Shown in pieces: positions 33,109 to 42,218 of a DNA stretch of 64,000 bases. Positions within the stretch are counted from its first letter, which is position 1; the number at the start of each line of letters is the position of its first letter. The notes beneath the pieces are model-generated. The model was not told the origin of the DNA. It worked only from the letters and a program-made list of their open reading frames with translations, and made no database searches. Both the position numbers and the translations under genes were made by a program. Source of the DNA: Nocardioides furvisabuli (GTDB lineage: Bacteria; Actinomycetota; Actinomycetes; Propionibacteriales; Nocardioidaceae); contig NZ_JAIGQB010000001.1 in NCBI RefSeq assembly GCF_021083185.1, positions 372,001-436,000 of the forward strand, given 5' to 3'.

Positions 33109-34142
33109 CGCTCCGCGCGCGTGCGGGCCGCGGCCCGGCGTCGCGCCACGGGGCGGGCCGCGACCTCGAGCACCGCGTCCGCGAGCGCGCCCGCCTCGGG
33201 GGCGCCCCACCCGCCGGAGGCCTCGTCGACCAGCTCGCGCGCCCCGCCCCTCTCGGCGGTGACGACCGGCGTGCCCGAGGCCAGCGCCTCGAGCACCGCG
33301 AGTCCGAAGGTCTCGCCGGGGCAGACGCTCAGCGCCACGTCGGCGTGGGCCAGTGCGCGGCTCAGCCGGGCGGGGGAGTCGACGTAGCCCCGGAACCGCA
33401 CGGGCGCGTCGCCGGCGAGCTCGACCAGCTCGTCGAGGTGCGGTCCGACGCCGTAGACGTCGAGGCACATCGGCACCCCGCGCCTGTGCAGCTCGACGGC
33501 GGTCGCGACCGCCAGGTGCGGGCTCTTCTCGCGCGACAGCCGCCCGGCGTGCACCAGCCGCAGCCCGTCGACCCGCGCGCGCCGGTGCGGGCGGAAGGTG
33601 TCCAGGTCGACGCCCAGCGGGACGCGTACGACGGGGCAGCCCGCCGCGGCTGCGACCGCGGCGAACTCCTCGCCGGCGTAGGCCGAGGTGACCACGACCG
33701 TGTCCACGCTGCGCACCAGCAGCCGGTTGAGCAGCCCGGCCGACACCTTCGACGTCGCACCGAGACCGGTGCGAAGCGCCAGCATGTCGTCGAGCCGCTC
33801 GTGGGAGAGCAGCACCGACCCGACGCCGCTGCGCCGGGCCCAGCGCGCCACCGGCAGCAGTGTCGACTTGTCGCTCAGCTCGACCGACGTCGGCTGCCAC
33901 TCCTCGAGCACCTCGATGACACGCCACGGCTCGACGATGAGCCGGTAGCCGCCTCCGACCCGCGGTGCGCGGAGCTGGACGACGTCGCCCAGCGGGCCGG
34001 ACGTGCGGGCGTCCTCGGGACCGGGTACGACGAGCAGGCGGCGGCAGCCGGCCTCCACGTATCCCGCGCCCAGGGCCCGCAGCGCGGTGCGCATGCCCCC
34101 CGACGCAGGTCCGACGAAGTTGGCCAGCTGGGCGATGCGCAT
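32961..34142 (-). CDS. GT4-family glycosyltransferase
   Basis: A 393-residue GT-B glycosyltransferase. The N-terminal acceptor domain begins MRIAQLANFVGPASGGM; the donor domain has the linker PLGVDLDTF, HAGRLSREKSPH and the EX7E motif region ETFGLAVLEALASGTPVV. It resembles the actinobacterial MgtA/PimB-type mannosyl- or glucosyltransferases of lipid glycosylation; donor and acceptor cannot be fixed. The last 27 residues (after LLDVH) are Ser/Arg/Ala-rich, non-conserved in appearance, and read antisense through the small membrane-protein frame. Confidence 0.87.
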   Translation of the reverse strand: MRIAQLANFVGPASGGMRTALRALGAGYVEAGCRRLLVVPGPEDARTSGPLGDVVQLRAPRVGGGYRLIVEPWRVIEVLEEWQPTSVELSDKSTLLPVARWARRSGVGSVLLSHERLDDMLALRTGLGATSKVSAGLLNRLLVRSVDTVVVTSAYAGEEFAAVAAAAGCPVVRVPLGVDLDTFRPHRRARVDGLRLVHAGRLSREKSPHLAVATAVELHRRGVPMCLDVYGVGPHLDELVELAGDAPVRFRGYVDSPARLSRALAHADVALSVCPGETFGLAVLEALASGTPVVTAERGGARELVDEASGGWGAPEAGALADAVLEVAARPVARRRAAARTRAERYPWSATVGSLLDVHSSVAMPSSRSRARRVASSSAATAATTSDPITIAR

Positions 34143-34193
34143 GTGCGCACGGTGGCGCAGCCGGGTGAACGGACCCCGACCGGCGCCTTGCCG

Positions 34194-35414
34194 TCAGCGG
34201 GCCGGGAGGATGCGGCCGGTGACCTCGCCGAGCGAGATCCGGCCGCCCCCGGTGCCGGGCGCGGTGTAGCGCAGCGTCACCTCGTCGCCGTCCTCGAGGA
34301 ACGTCCGCTCCCGGCCGGCGACGGTGAAGGGCTCCTTGCCGCCCCAGCTCAGCTCGAGCAGCGACCCGCGCTGGTCTCGCTCGGGTCCGGACACGGTGCC
34401 GGAGCCCCACAGGTCGCCGGTGCGCACGCTCGCGCCGTTGACGGTGGTGTGGGCCAGCATCTGCGCGGGCGACCAGTACATCGTGCGGTACGGCGGGCGG
34501 GCGACGACCTCGCCGTCGAGGACCACCTCGACCTCGATGTCGAGACCGGCGGGACCCTCGACGCGAAGATAGTCGAGCACCTCCGGGTCGTCCTGGCCGG
34601 GCAGCTCGGTCCACGCCGCGTCGAGCGCCGCGAGCGGCGTGACCCAGGCGCTGATCGAGGTGGCGAACGACTTGCCCAGGAACGGGCCGAGCGGGACGTA
34701 CTCCCACGCCTGGACGTCGCGCGCCGACCAGTCGTTGAGGCCCACGACCCCGAAGGTGTGGCGCGCGAAGTCGGCGGTCGCCACGCGCTCACCCATCGCG
34801 GAGGGGACACCGACGACGAAGCCGAGCTCGGCCTCGATGTCGAGGCGCGCCGACGGGCCGTAGGTCGGGAGCTCGGCGTCGGGCGCCTTGCGCTGCCCGC
34901 ACGGACGTACGACGTCGGTGCCCGAGACCACGACGGTGCCGGAGCGGCCGTGGTAGCCGACGGGGAGGTGCTTCCAGTTGGGCAGCAGCGGCTCGGCGTC
35001 GGGACGGAACATCCGCCCGACGTTGGAGGCGTGGTGCTCGGAGGCGTAGAAGTCGACGTAGTCGCCGACGGTGAAGGGCATCAGCATCCGCACCGAGTCC
35101 ACCGGCGAGAGCGCCGGCTCCACGAGGTCGCGCTCGGTCTCGTCGGTCAGCAGCCCGGTGACCCAGGCGCGCGTCGACTCCCACACCGTCGGCCCGGCCG
35201 CCATGAAGGGGTTGAGCGTGGGCTGGTCGAACAGCGCGTGGGTGTCGACCATGTCGGCGGCCGCCACGATGCTGAGGTCGAGCACCTGGTCTCCGATCCG
35301 GACGGCGACGCGCGGGTGCTCTCCGGAGCGCGCGAAGACGCCGTAGGGGAGGTGGTCGACGTCGAAGCCGGAGCCGGCGGCGCCGGGCACCCAGGTGGGG
35401 GCGTGGTGGGTCAT
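34194..35414 (-). CDS. fahA: fumarylacetoacetase
   Basis: A 406-residue hydrolase that splits fumarylacetoacetate to fumarate and acetoacetate, the last step of tyrosine/homogentisate breakdown. Signature pieces are VGDYVDFYASEHHASNVGRMFRP, cut here to DFYASEHHASNVGRMFRP; PVGYHGRSGTVV; the metal-binding DIEAELGFVVG; and GLNDWSARDVQAWEY. Full length for the two-domain enzyme. The ATG at 35414 overlaps the stop of the upstream gene, indicating coupling. Its partner homogentisate dioxygenase is encoded divergently at 36347. Confidence 0.95.
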   Translation of the reverse strand: MTHHAPTWVPGAAGSGFDVDHLPYGVFARSGEHPRVAVRIGDQVLDLSIVAAADMVDTHALFDQPTLNPFMAAGPTVWESTRAWVTGLLTDETERDLVEPALSPVDSVRMLMPFTVGDYVDFYASEHHASNVGRMFRPDAEPLLPNWKHLPVGYHGRSGTVVVSGTDVVRPCGQRKAPDAELPTYGPSARLDIEAELGFVVGVPSAMGERVATADFARHTFGVVGLNDWSARDVQAWEYVPLGPFLGKSFATSISAWVTPLAALDAAWTELPGQDDPEVLDYLRVEGPAGLDIEVEVVLDGEVVARPPYRTMYWSPAQMLAHTTVNGASVRTGDLWGSGTVSGPERDQRGSLLELSWGGKEPFTVAGRERTFLEDGDEVTLRYTAPGTGGGRISLGEVTGRILPAR

Positions 35415-36280
35415 GAGTCCTCCGCGGGGTGGGGGGTGATCAGGTCGAGGGCGACCAGGTCGTCGAGGGGCTCGGTCACCGAGCAGGAGCCGAAGGAGGT
35501 GAACCAGCGCCGCGCCGAGCCGATGTCGGTGGCGGCGAGAGCCTCGCCGTCGCGCTGGCGCAGGGCGTCGGTCGCGTCGGCGACGGAACCGCCGTCCCAG
35601 AGCACCTGGGTCGCGACCAGGACGTTGAGGAAGCCGTGCATCCCGCCGCCCTCCGGGTCGTGGCGCACGGCCCGGTGCAGGCCGGCGGTGCCCTTGAAGG
35701 ACGTCTCGCGGTCCAGGGCCGCGTCGATCCAGGACGCCACGGTGGCCTCGTCCGGCACCAGGTCGTGGTCGACGTGGCCCAGCCGCAGCTTGAGCCGGAG
35801 CTCGGCCGCGGCCACCTCGTCGGCGGCGGCGAGCCAGGCGGGTGTCGCCGGTCCGGGGACCTCGACGTGGACGCGTACGTCGTCGGCGAGCGTGCCCTCG
35901 TCGCGGGCGTGGTCCAGCGCGGCCACCACCCGGCGCACGTTGCCGGCGAGGTCGTCGGGGTCGCGCAGCGCGATCTCGAGCGCGGCCACCTCGAGGCCGA
36001 GGCGGGCGGCGGCACCGAGGGGACCGGCGACCTGCCCGGCGCCGCCGGTCACCACGACCGACAGCGGCGCGCCGAGGCCGCAGACCAGCGGCAGGTCGGT
36101 GTCCTTGAGCACGAAGGTCCCGACGAGGTCGGCGTACCACTCCTCGCGGCGGGCGCTCCACGACGCCGTCGCGTCGTGGAGGGGGACGTCACCGGGCGGG
36201 AAGACCGCGGCGTCGTCGACGAGGCCGCGCCACTGTGCGGGCCAGGGACCGGGATCGGCAGGTGCGGAGGAAGGAGCCAC
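35411..36280 (-). CDS. unknown protein coupled to fumarylacetoacetase
   Basis: A 289-residue soluble protein, no signal peptide or membrane helix. I do not recognise a named domain. The N terminus reads WRGLVDDAAVFPPGDVPLHD, which I have seen in uncharacterised actinobacterial proteins; the middle alternates beta and alpha stretches (LSVVVTGGAGQVAGPLG; LRLKLRLGHVDHDLVPDE) in a TIM-barrel-like rhythm, and the C terminus contains HGFLNVLVATQVLWDG. It overlaps fahA by 4 bp and shares the divergent promoter region with hmgA, so a role in homogentisate catabolism is inferred. GTG start with TAGAGT 6 nt upstream. Confidence 0.85.
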   Translation of the reverse strand: MAPSSAPADPGPWPAQWRGLVDDAAVFPPGDVPLHDATASWSARREEWYADLVGTFVLKDTDLPLVCGLGAPLSVVVTGGAGQVAGPLGAAARLGLEVAALEIALRDPDDLAGNVRRVVAALDHARDEGTLADDVRVHVEVPGPATPAWLAAADEVAAAELRLKLRLGHVDHDLVPDEATVASWIDAALDRETSFKGTAGLHRAVRHDPEGGGMHGFLNVLVATQVLWDGGSVADATDALRQRDGEALAATDIGSARRWFTSFGSCSVTEPLDDLVALDLITPHPAEDS

Positions 36281-36286
36281 GGGTCT

Positions 36287-36292
36287 ACTCTA
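36287..36292 (-). promoter_or_regulatory. -10 element, leaderless promoter of the fahA operon
   Basis: TAGAGT on the minus strand ends 6 nt before the GTG at 36280. Confidence 0.55.
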
Positions 36293-36304
36293 GCCACCAG
36301 ATAG

Positions 36305-36329
36305 CGGACGCCTGCGTCCGATAATCGGA
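36305..36329. promoter_or_regulatory. overlapping inverted repeats, candidate operator for homogentisate genes
   Basis: CGGACG-CCTG-CGTCCG (36305-36320) runs straight into TCCGAT-A-ATCGGA (36317-36329). The second repeat covers GATAAT, the likely -10 of hmgA, so a protein bound here would block that promoter; the site is also about 13-37 bp from the divergent fahA-side -10. The shape fits an IclR-, MarR- or TetR-type repressor, but no regulator gene is in the window. Confidence 0.55.
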
Positions 36330-36346
36330 AGACAGGAGCGACCGTC

Positions 36347-37567
36347 ATGGCCCACTACCGAGCCCTCGGCCGGCTGCCGCGCCAGCGCCACACGCAGATG
36401 CGCGACGAGGACGGCCACCTGTTCCGTGAGGAGCTGATGGGCGAGGAGGGCTTCTCCTCCGACTCGTCCCTGCTCTACCGCCGCGGCGTGCCGAGTGCGA
36501 TCACCGACAGCCAGGTCTGGGAGCTGCCCGACCAGTCGCGCCGGCCCAACCATCCGCTCAAGCCGCGCCACCTGAGGCTGCACGACCTGTCCACCGGCCA
36601 GTGCCCGGTCGAGGGCCGCCGGCTGGTCCTCGGCAACAACGACGTCCGCATCGCCTACGTCGTGACGGGCACCGATCCGTCCCCGCTCTACCGCAACGCC
36701 ATCGGCGACGAGTGCGTCTACGTCGAGTCCGGCTCGGGCACGGTCGAGACCGTCTTCGGCGTCGTGGCCTACCGCGCCGGCGACTACGTCCTGATCCCGC
36801 GCGCGACCGACCACCGCTGGGTCCCGGCCGAGCCGTCGCGCCTCTACGCGATCGAGGCCAACTCCCACATCCACCCACCCAAGCGCTACCTCTCGCGCTT
36901 CGGCCAGCTCCTCGAGCACGCGCCCTACTGCGAGCGCGACCTCCACGGGCCCACCGAGACGCACCAGGCCGAGGGCACCGACGTCGAGGTGCTGGTCAAG
37001 CACCGCGCTGCCGGTCAGGTCGTCGGCACCCGGCTGACCTACGCCACCCACCCCTTCGACGTGGTGGGCTGGGACGGCTGCCTCTACCCCTACACGTTCA
37101 ACATCGAGGACTACATGCCGATCACCGGCAAGGTCCACCAGCCGCCGCCGGTGCACCAGGTCTTCGAGGGGTGGAACTTCGTGATCTGCAACTTCCTGCC
37201 CCGCAAGGTCGACTACCACGACCTCGCCATCCCGGTGCCCTACTACCACTCCAACGTCGACTCCGACGAGGTCATGTTCTACGTCGGCGGCGACTACGAG
37301 GCGCGCAAGGGCTCGGGGATCAACCTCGGCTCGATCAGCCTGCACCCGGGCGGGCACGCCCACGGTCCACAGCCCAGCGCGATCGAGGCCAGCCTGGGCG
37401 CCGACTACTTCGACGAGTCCGCGGTCATGGTCGACACCTTCGCTCCGCTGGAGCTGGGCGAGGGCGGGATCGCCGTGGAGGACCCGGCCTACGCCTGGAC
37501 CTGGGCCGGTCGCGGTCCTGCGGCGTCCGGCGAGGACGGCGGACCGGCGGTCTTCAGCAACTCCTGA
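36347..37567 (+). CDS. hmgA: homogentisate 1,2-dioxygenase
   Basis: A 406-residue non-heme Fe(II) dioxygenase that opens the homogentisate ring to maleylacetoacetate. Conserved sections include [11 protein letters not shown]-like [19 protein letters not shown] (shown in part: [13 protein letters not shown]), [17 protein letters not shown] and the His-rich [14 protein letters not shown] that supplies metal and active-site residues. Slightly shorter than the eukaryotic enzyme, normal for actinobacteria. ATG start with AGGAG 8 nt upstream. Divergent from the fahA operon. No hpd or maleylacetoacetate isomerase gene is in the window. Confidence 0.95.
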   Translation: MAHYRALGRLPRQRHTQMRDEDGHLFREELMGEEGFSSDSSLLYRRGVPSAITDSQVWELPDQSRRPNHPLKPRHLRLHDLSTGQCPVEGRRLVLGNNDVRIAYVVTGTDPSPLYRNAIGDECVYVESGSGTVETVFGVVAYRAGDYVLIPRATDHRWVPAEPSRLYAIEANSHIHPPKRYLSRFGQLLEHAPYCERDLHGPTETHQAEGTDVEVLVKHRAAGQVVGTRLTYATHPFDVVGWDGCLYPYTFNIEDYMPITGKVHQPPPVHQVFEGWNFVICNFLPRKVDYHDLAIPVPYYHSNVDSDEVMFYVGGDYEARKGSGINLGSISLHPGGHAHGPQPSAIEASLGADYFDESAVMVDTFAPLELGEGGIAVEDPAYAWTWAGRGPAASGEDGGPAVFSNS

Positions 37568-37593
37568 GCCGTCCCCGCACTTCGGGTGGGCCG

Positions 37594-37599
37594 TAGCGT
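37594..37599 (+). promoter_or_regulatory. -10 element, leaderless promoter of zwf
   Basis: TAGCGT ends exactly 6 nt before the ATG at 37606; no ribosome binding site. Confidence 0.6.
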
Positions 37600-37605
37600 G
37601 GCGCC

Positions 37606-39030
37606 ATGACCAGCACCGGGCCCGACCTGCCGCCCTACGTCTTCCTGCTCTTCGGCGCCCGAGGCGACCTCGCGGCGCGCAAGCTCTTCCCCGGCCTCTA
37701 CCGCCTCGCCGCGGCCGGCCGGCTGCCGCAGGACTTCGCCGTCCTCGGCAGCGGACGCCACTCGCCGGGCACCGACGAGGAGTTCCGCGACGAGGTGCTC
37801 GACGGCCTGCGCGACAGCGTCGACGACCTCGACGAGTCGGTCGCCCGAGGCCTGCTGGAGCGCGTCTCCTTCGAGACCGCCGACGCCGACGACGGCTCCG
37901 ACCTGGCCGCGCGGGTGCGCGAGGTCGAGGAGTCCCTCGGCGAGGGCGTACGCCGCCTGGTCTACCTCTCCGTGCCGCCCACCGCCATGTCCGGGATGGT
38001 CGCCATGCTGGGCCGCGAGGGCCTCGCCGAGCGCGCGCGGCTGGTGATCGAGAAGCCCTTCGGGCTCGACCTCGAGTCGTTCGAGGAGCTCGACCGCGAC
38101 GTGCACGAGGTCTTCGACGAGGACCAGGTCTTCCGCATCGACCACTTCCTCGGCAAGGAGGCCGTGCAGAACCTGCTGGCCCTGCGCTTCGCCAACGCGC
38201 TCTTCGAGCCGGCCTGGGACCGGCGCAGCATCGCCTCGGTGCAGGTCGACGTCCCCGAGACGCTGGCGATGGAGGGCCGCGGCTCGTTCTACGAGTCCAC
38301 CGGGGCGCTGCGTGACATGGTCTCCACCCACCTGTTCCAGATCCTCGGTGCGGTGGCGCTGGAGGACCCGGGCGAGTGGTCCGCCGCCGCTGTGCGCCGC
38401 GCCCGGGCCGAGGTCTTCGAGGCCGTACGCCCGCTCGACCCCGCGCGGGTCGTGCTGGGCCAGTACGACGGCTACCGCGACGAGGACGACGTCGACGAGG
38501 ACTCGACCGTCGAGACCTTCGTGGCCCTCGAGGCCTGGGTCGACAACGACCGGTGGCGCGACGTTCCCTTCCACCTGCGCACCGGCAAGGCGATGGCCGA
38601 GACCCGCCGCACCGTCACCCTGCGCTTCCGGCAGCCCGACTCGACGGTGTTCGGCTCCGGCCTCGAGCCCGACGAGCTCGTCCTCGAGCTCACCGACGAG
38701 GCGCAGGTGCACGTCGAGCTCCTCGGCAAGCGCCCCGGTCCCGAGATGGACCTCGCCCCGGCCACGATGCGCCTCGACCTCGGCGAGGAGCTGCCCCACG
38801 ACGAGCCGCTCGAGGCCTACGAGCGGCTGCTGCTCGACGTGCTGCACGACGACCACACCCTCTTCGCCCACGCCGACGAGACGCGCCGGCTGTGGAAGGT
38901 CTGCCAGCCGGTCCTCGACGATCGCCCCGACCCGTTGCCCTACGACCAGGAGTCATGGGGACCGCCGGAGGCGCTCGACCTGCCGCCCGGCGGGTGGCGG
39001 CTCGGTCGGGGCGCGCCCGATGCCGGCTGA
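37606..39030 (+). CDS. zwf: glucose-6-phosphate 1-dehydrogenase
   Basis: A 474-residue enzyme of the oxidative pentose phosphate pathway. The NADP-binding start reads [19 protein letters not shown], with Arg where Thr or Ser is usual in GXTGDL. The substrate/catalytic signature is [19 protein letters not shown] with the active His, and EKPFG precedes it. RTGKAM and [13 protein letters not shown] C-terminal features fit. Actinobacteria often have two zwf genes; this one is not beside tal/pgl and may be the accessory isozyme. It overlaps the GH15 gene by 11 bp. Confidence 0.93.
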   Translation: MTSTGPDLPPYVFLLFGARGDLAARKLFPGLYRLAAAGRLPQDFAVLGSGRHSPGTDEEFRDEVLDGLRDSVDDLDESVARGLLERVSFETADADDGSDLAARVREVEESLGEGVRRLVYLSVPPTAMSGMVAMLGREGLAERARLVIEKPFGLDLESFEELDRDVHEVFDEDQVFRIDHFLGKEAVQNLLALRFANALFEPAWDRRSIASVQVDVPETLAMEGRGSFYESTGALRDMVSTHLFQILGAVALEDPGEWSAAAVRRARAEVFEAVRPLDPARVVLGQYDGYRDEDDVDEDSTVETFVALEAWVDNDRWRDVPFHLRTGKAMAETRRTVTLRFRQPDSTVFGSGLEPDELVLELTDEAQVHVELLGKRPGPEMDLAPATMRLDLGEELPHDEPLEAYERLLLDVLHDDHTLFAHADETRRLWKVCQPVLDDRPDPLPYDQESWGPPEALDLPPGGWRLGRGAPDAG

Positions 39031-40852
39031 GCGCCGCGGGCCGTCGATCGCCGACCACGGCCTGGTCGGTGACCTGCGCACCGCGGCGCTCGTGGCGACC
39101 GACGGCACCATCGACTGGTTCTGCCCCGGACGCTTCGACGCCCCGAGCGTCTTCGCCTCGATCCTCGACCCCGACGCCGGCTCGTGGCGGCTGGCACCGG
39201 ACGACGAGGAGGCGCGCAGCCAGCAGTACTACCACCCGGAGACCAACATCCTCGTCACCCGTTTCATGACCGAGCAGGGCGTGGTGGAGGTCCAGGACTT
39301 CATGCCGGTGCTGCGTGCGCACGACCCCGACCACCGCCAGCGGCTCGTACGCCGCGTGGTCGGCCTGCGCGGCTGCGTCGGGCTCACCATGGTGATGGCG
39401 CCGCGTCCCGACTACGCGAGGACGATGCCCGAGCTGTCCACCGAGGACGACGTCGTGCGCTTCGCCGACGGAGACGTCCACCTCGCGCTCTCGAGCACCG
39501 CGGACGTGGAGGTCGCCGACCACGCCGCCACCGCGCACGTGGCGCTGCGGACCGGCGAGTCCGCGCTCTTCGTGCTCGAGGTCCTCGCCCCCAACGAGCC
39601 GGCCCGCGGGTGCGGCGAGGGCGACGTCGACGAGCTCTTCGACGCCACAGCGAGGTTCTGGCGCGGCTGGCTCGCGCAGAGCACCTACACCGGCCGCTGG
39701 CGCGAGTGGGTGGACCGCTCCGCGCTGACCCTGAAGCTGCTGTGCCACGAGCCGAGCGGCGGCATCGTCGCCGCGCCCACCACGAGCCTGCCCGAGCACA
39801 TCGGAGGCACCCGCAACTGGGACTACCGCTACGTCTGGGTGCGTGACGCCGCCTTCAGCGTCTACGCCCTCCTCCGCCTCGGCTTCATCGACGAGGCGTC
39901 GGCCTTCGTCCGCTTCCTGTCCGAGCGGCTCGGCGAGGCCGCCGACGACGGCGTCGACACCGAGCGGCTCGGCCCGCTGCGGGTGCTCTACGACCTCGAC
40001 GGCGCCATCCCCCACGAGCGCGAGCTCGACCACCTCGCCGGCCACCGCGGGTCGCGGCCGGTGCGCGTCGGCAACGGTGCGGTCGACCAGCTCCAGCTCG
40101 ACGTCTACGGCGAGCTCATCGACTCGGTCTACCTCTTCGACAAGCACGGGCGCGGCATCAGCCACGACGCCTGGACCGACCTGCGCCGCATCGTGTCGTG
40201 GCTGATGGACAACTGGGACCGGCCCGACGCGGGCATGTGGGAGGTCCGCGGCGAGCCGCGGACCCACACCACGTCGCTGGTGATGAGCTGGGTCGCGGTC
40301 GAGCGGATGATGCGGGTCGCTCGGCGGCGTGGGCTGCCGGGCGACCTCACCGAGCTCGCCGCCACCCGCGACGCGATCTACGAGCGCGTCATGACCGAGT
40401 GCTGGAACGACGAGCTCGGCGCCTTCACCGCCTCCGCCGGCGGCGACGTCGTCGACGCGGGGACGCTGCTGATGCCGATGGTCAAGATGCTCGCACCCGA
40501 CGACCCGCGCTTCCTCTCCACCCTCGCGCTCGTCGAGGAGCGCCTCGTCTCCGACAGCCTGGTGCTGCGCTACGACGCCGACGCCCTCGACGACGGCGTC
40601 GAGGGCGGCGCCGACGGCGAGGGCACGTTCTCGCTCTGCTCGTTCTGGTACGTCGAGGCGCTGACCCGTGCCGGCCGCCTCGACGACGCCCGGCTCGCGC
40701 TGGAGAAGATGTTCACCTACGCCAACCACCTCGGACAGTACGCCGAGCAGGTCGGCCTCAACGGCGAGCAGCTGGGCAACTTCCCCCAGGGCTTCACCCA
40801 CCTCGGCCTGATCAGCGCAGCGATCAACCTCGACCGCAGCCTCGACGCATGA
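39020..40852 (+). CDS. GH15-family glycosidase (trehalase/glucoamylase-like)
   Basis: A 610-residue cytosolic enzyme with an N-terminal beta-sandwich (about residues 1-230, starting [18 protein letters not shown]) and a C-terminal (alpha/alpha)6 barrel. GH15 signatures are [18 protein letters not shown], the stretch [16 protein letters not shown], and the second catalytic Glu region [14 protein letters not shown]. Mycobacterial members of this family are trehalases, so trehalose hydrolysis to glucose is likelier than starch breakdown. Overlap with zwf suggests that released glucose is routed into the pentose phosphate pathway (inference). Confidence 0.9.
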   Translation: MPAERRGPSIADHGLVGDLRTAALVATDGTIDWFCPGRFDAPSVFASILDPDAGSWRLAPDDEEARSQQYYHPETNILVTRFMTEQGVVEVQDFMPVLRAHDPDHRQRLVRRVVGLRGCVGLTMVMAPRPDYARTMPELSTEDDVVRFADGDVHLALSSTADVEVADHAATAHVALRTGESALFVLEVLAPNEPARGCGEGDVDELFDATARFWRGWLAQSTYTGRWREWVDRSALTLKLLCHEPSGGIVAAPTTSLPEHIGGTRNWDYRYVWVRDAAFSVYALLRLGFIDEASAFVRFLSERLGEAADDGVDTERLGPLRVLYDLDGAIPHERELDHLAGHRGSRPVRVGNGAVDQLQLDVYGELIDSVYLFDKHGRGISHDAWTDLRRIVSWLMDNWDRPDAGMWEVRGEPRTHTTSLVMSWVAVERMMRVARRRGLPGDLTELAATRDAIYERVMTECWNDELGAFTASAGGDVVDAGTLLMPMVKMLAPDDPRFLSTLALVEERLVSDSLVLRYDADALDDGVEGGADGEGTFSLCSFWYVEALTRAGRLDDARLALEKMFTYANHLGQYAEQVGLNGEQLGNFPQGFTHLGLISAAINLDRSLDA

Positions 40853-42078
40853 CCTCCGCGCCGGCCACCCGGCCGGCCCGCCGCACCCTGGCGCTGATCC
40901 CGTTCGTCCTGGCGCTGCTGTCGATGATCGGCCCCTTCAGCATCGACACGCCCTTCCCGGCGTTCGCCCAGATGGGCCAGGCCCTCGACGTCGCGGCCGG
41001 GGAGCTCCAGCTGGTCGTGACGGCCTACATGCTGGCCTTCGCGGCGATGAGCGTCTTCCACGGACCGCTGTCCGACGCGATCGGTCGCAAGCCGGTGATC
41101 GTGTGGTCGCTCGCGGCGTACGCCGTCGCGTCCGTGGCGTGCGCCTTCGCGCCGACGCTGGAGTGGCTGCTGGTCGGGCGCGTGGTCCAGGGACTGGCCG
41201 CCGGTGGTTCGACGATCGTGAGCCGCACGATCATCCGCGACCTCTTCGACGGCGTCGAGGCCCAGCGCATGATGAGCCAGGTCGCCGTGATCTTCGGGCT
41301 GGCCCCGGCGATCGCCCCGGTCGTCGGCGGCCTGCTGGTGCAGGTCGGGCCGTGGCAGACGGTCTTCTGGTTCATGGCGGCGCTCGCGCTGCTCCTCCTG
41401 GCCGGCTCGATCGCGCTGCTGCCCGAGAGCCACCCGCCCGAGCGCCGGGTTCCGCTCCGGGTCGGTGAGGTCGTCGCCGGCCTCCTCGCCGTCGTGTCCG
41501 TGCCCGCCTTCCACCGCATGGCCTGGGCCGGCACCCTCGTCTTCGGCGCGCAGTTCCTCTACATCGGCGGCGCCGCGATCTTCGTCGTCGACCTGCTGGG
41601 GGAGGGCGAGCTCGACTTCTGGAAGCTGTTCGTGCCCATGATCGGTGCGATGGTGGTGGGCTCGGTGCTGAGCGGTCGCCTGGGCCGGCTGGTGACCAGC
41701 ACCCAGCTGGTGTCCGTCGGCTACGTCGTGAGCGGCGCGGGCGCGCTGCTGGGAATCGTCGTCGCGCTGACGCCGGCGGGCGAGGTGCTGCCGTGGGCGG
41801 CCGCGGGGGTCGCGCTCGTGGCGCTCGGCAACGGCCTGGCCTTCCCCAACATCCAGCTGCTGATGCTCGACCTCGTCCCGACCCGTCGGGGCGCGGTCAT
41901 GTCCGCGGGGTCGTTCGTGACGCTGGTGTTCAACGCCGCCAGCGCAGCCCTCCTCGCGCCGTACGCCGGACGCTCGGTCCTCGGGTTCGCCGTGGCGGCC
42001 GCTGTGTGCGTGCTGCTGGGCTGGGCGTGCTGGCGCTGGCACCTCTCCGCGACGCGCGCGGCACACGTCCCGGTCTGA
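40849..42078 (+). CDS. MFS transporter, Bcr/CflA type
   Basis: A 409-residue major-facilitator protein with twelve helices. The start FVLALLSMIGPFSIDTPFPAF and loop GPLSDAIGRKPVIVW followed by GRVVQGLAAGGSTIVSRTIIRD match the Bcr/CflA drug-efflux group. ATG start overlaps the GH15 stop by 4 bp, so it is the last gene of the zwf operon. Substrate unknown. A nested palindromic repeat follows its stop. Confidence 0.88.
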   Translation: MTSAPATRPARRTLALIPFVLALLSMIGPFSIDTPFPAFAQMGQALDVAAGELQLVVTAYMLAFAAMSVFHGPLSDAIGRKPVIVWSLAAYAVASVACAFAPTLEWLLVGRVVQGLAAGGSTIVSRTIIRDLFDGVEAQRMMSQVAVIFGLAPAIAPVVGGLLVQVGPWQTVFWFMAALALLLLAGSIALLPESHPPERRVPLRVGEVVAGLLAVVSVPAFHRMAWAGTLVFGAQFLYIGGAAIFVVDLLGEGELDFWKLFVPMIGAMVVGSVLSGRLGRLVTSTQLVSVGYVVSGAGALLGIVVALTPAGEVLPWAAAGVALVALGNGLAFPNIQLLMLDLVPTRRGAVMSAGSFVTLVFNAASAALLAPYAGRSVLGFAVAAAVCVLLGWACWRWHLSATRAAHVPV

Positions 42079-42092
42079 CGCGGACCCCGGTC

Positions 42093-42205
42093 GGCGGTGA
42101 GCAGGACAGGTTCCGCACGCCGAGAAGCTGCCTCACCCACCGCCGCACCGGTCGGCGGTGAGTGAGACAGCTTCCGAGGCTCCAGAACCTGCCTCACCCA
42201 CCGCC
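42093..42205. repeat. REPIN-like nested inverted repeat, four 21-bp arms
   Basis: Four related 21-bp arms alternate in orientation: GGCGGTGAGCAGGACAGGTT (first 20 of 42093-42113), its inverse at 42124-42144, a forward arm at 42154-42174 and an inverse arm at 42185-42205. Consensus GGCGGTGRGTGAGRCAGSTTC. The base just before the arm ends shows that arm 1 (GGTTC) matches arm 4 (GAACC) and arm 2 (GAAGC) matches arm 3 (GCTTC), so the preferred fold is one long hairpin of outer plus inner stems. It sits between convergent genes and may also terminate transcription. Confidence 0.75.
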
Positions 42206-42218
42206 GGGCGGCAGGGCC

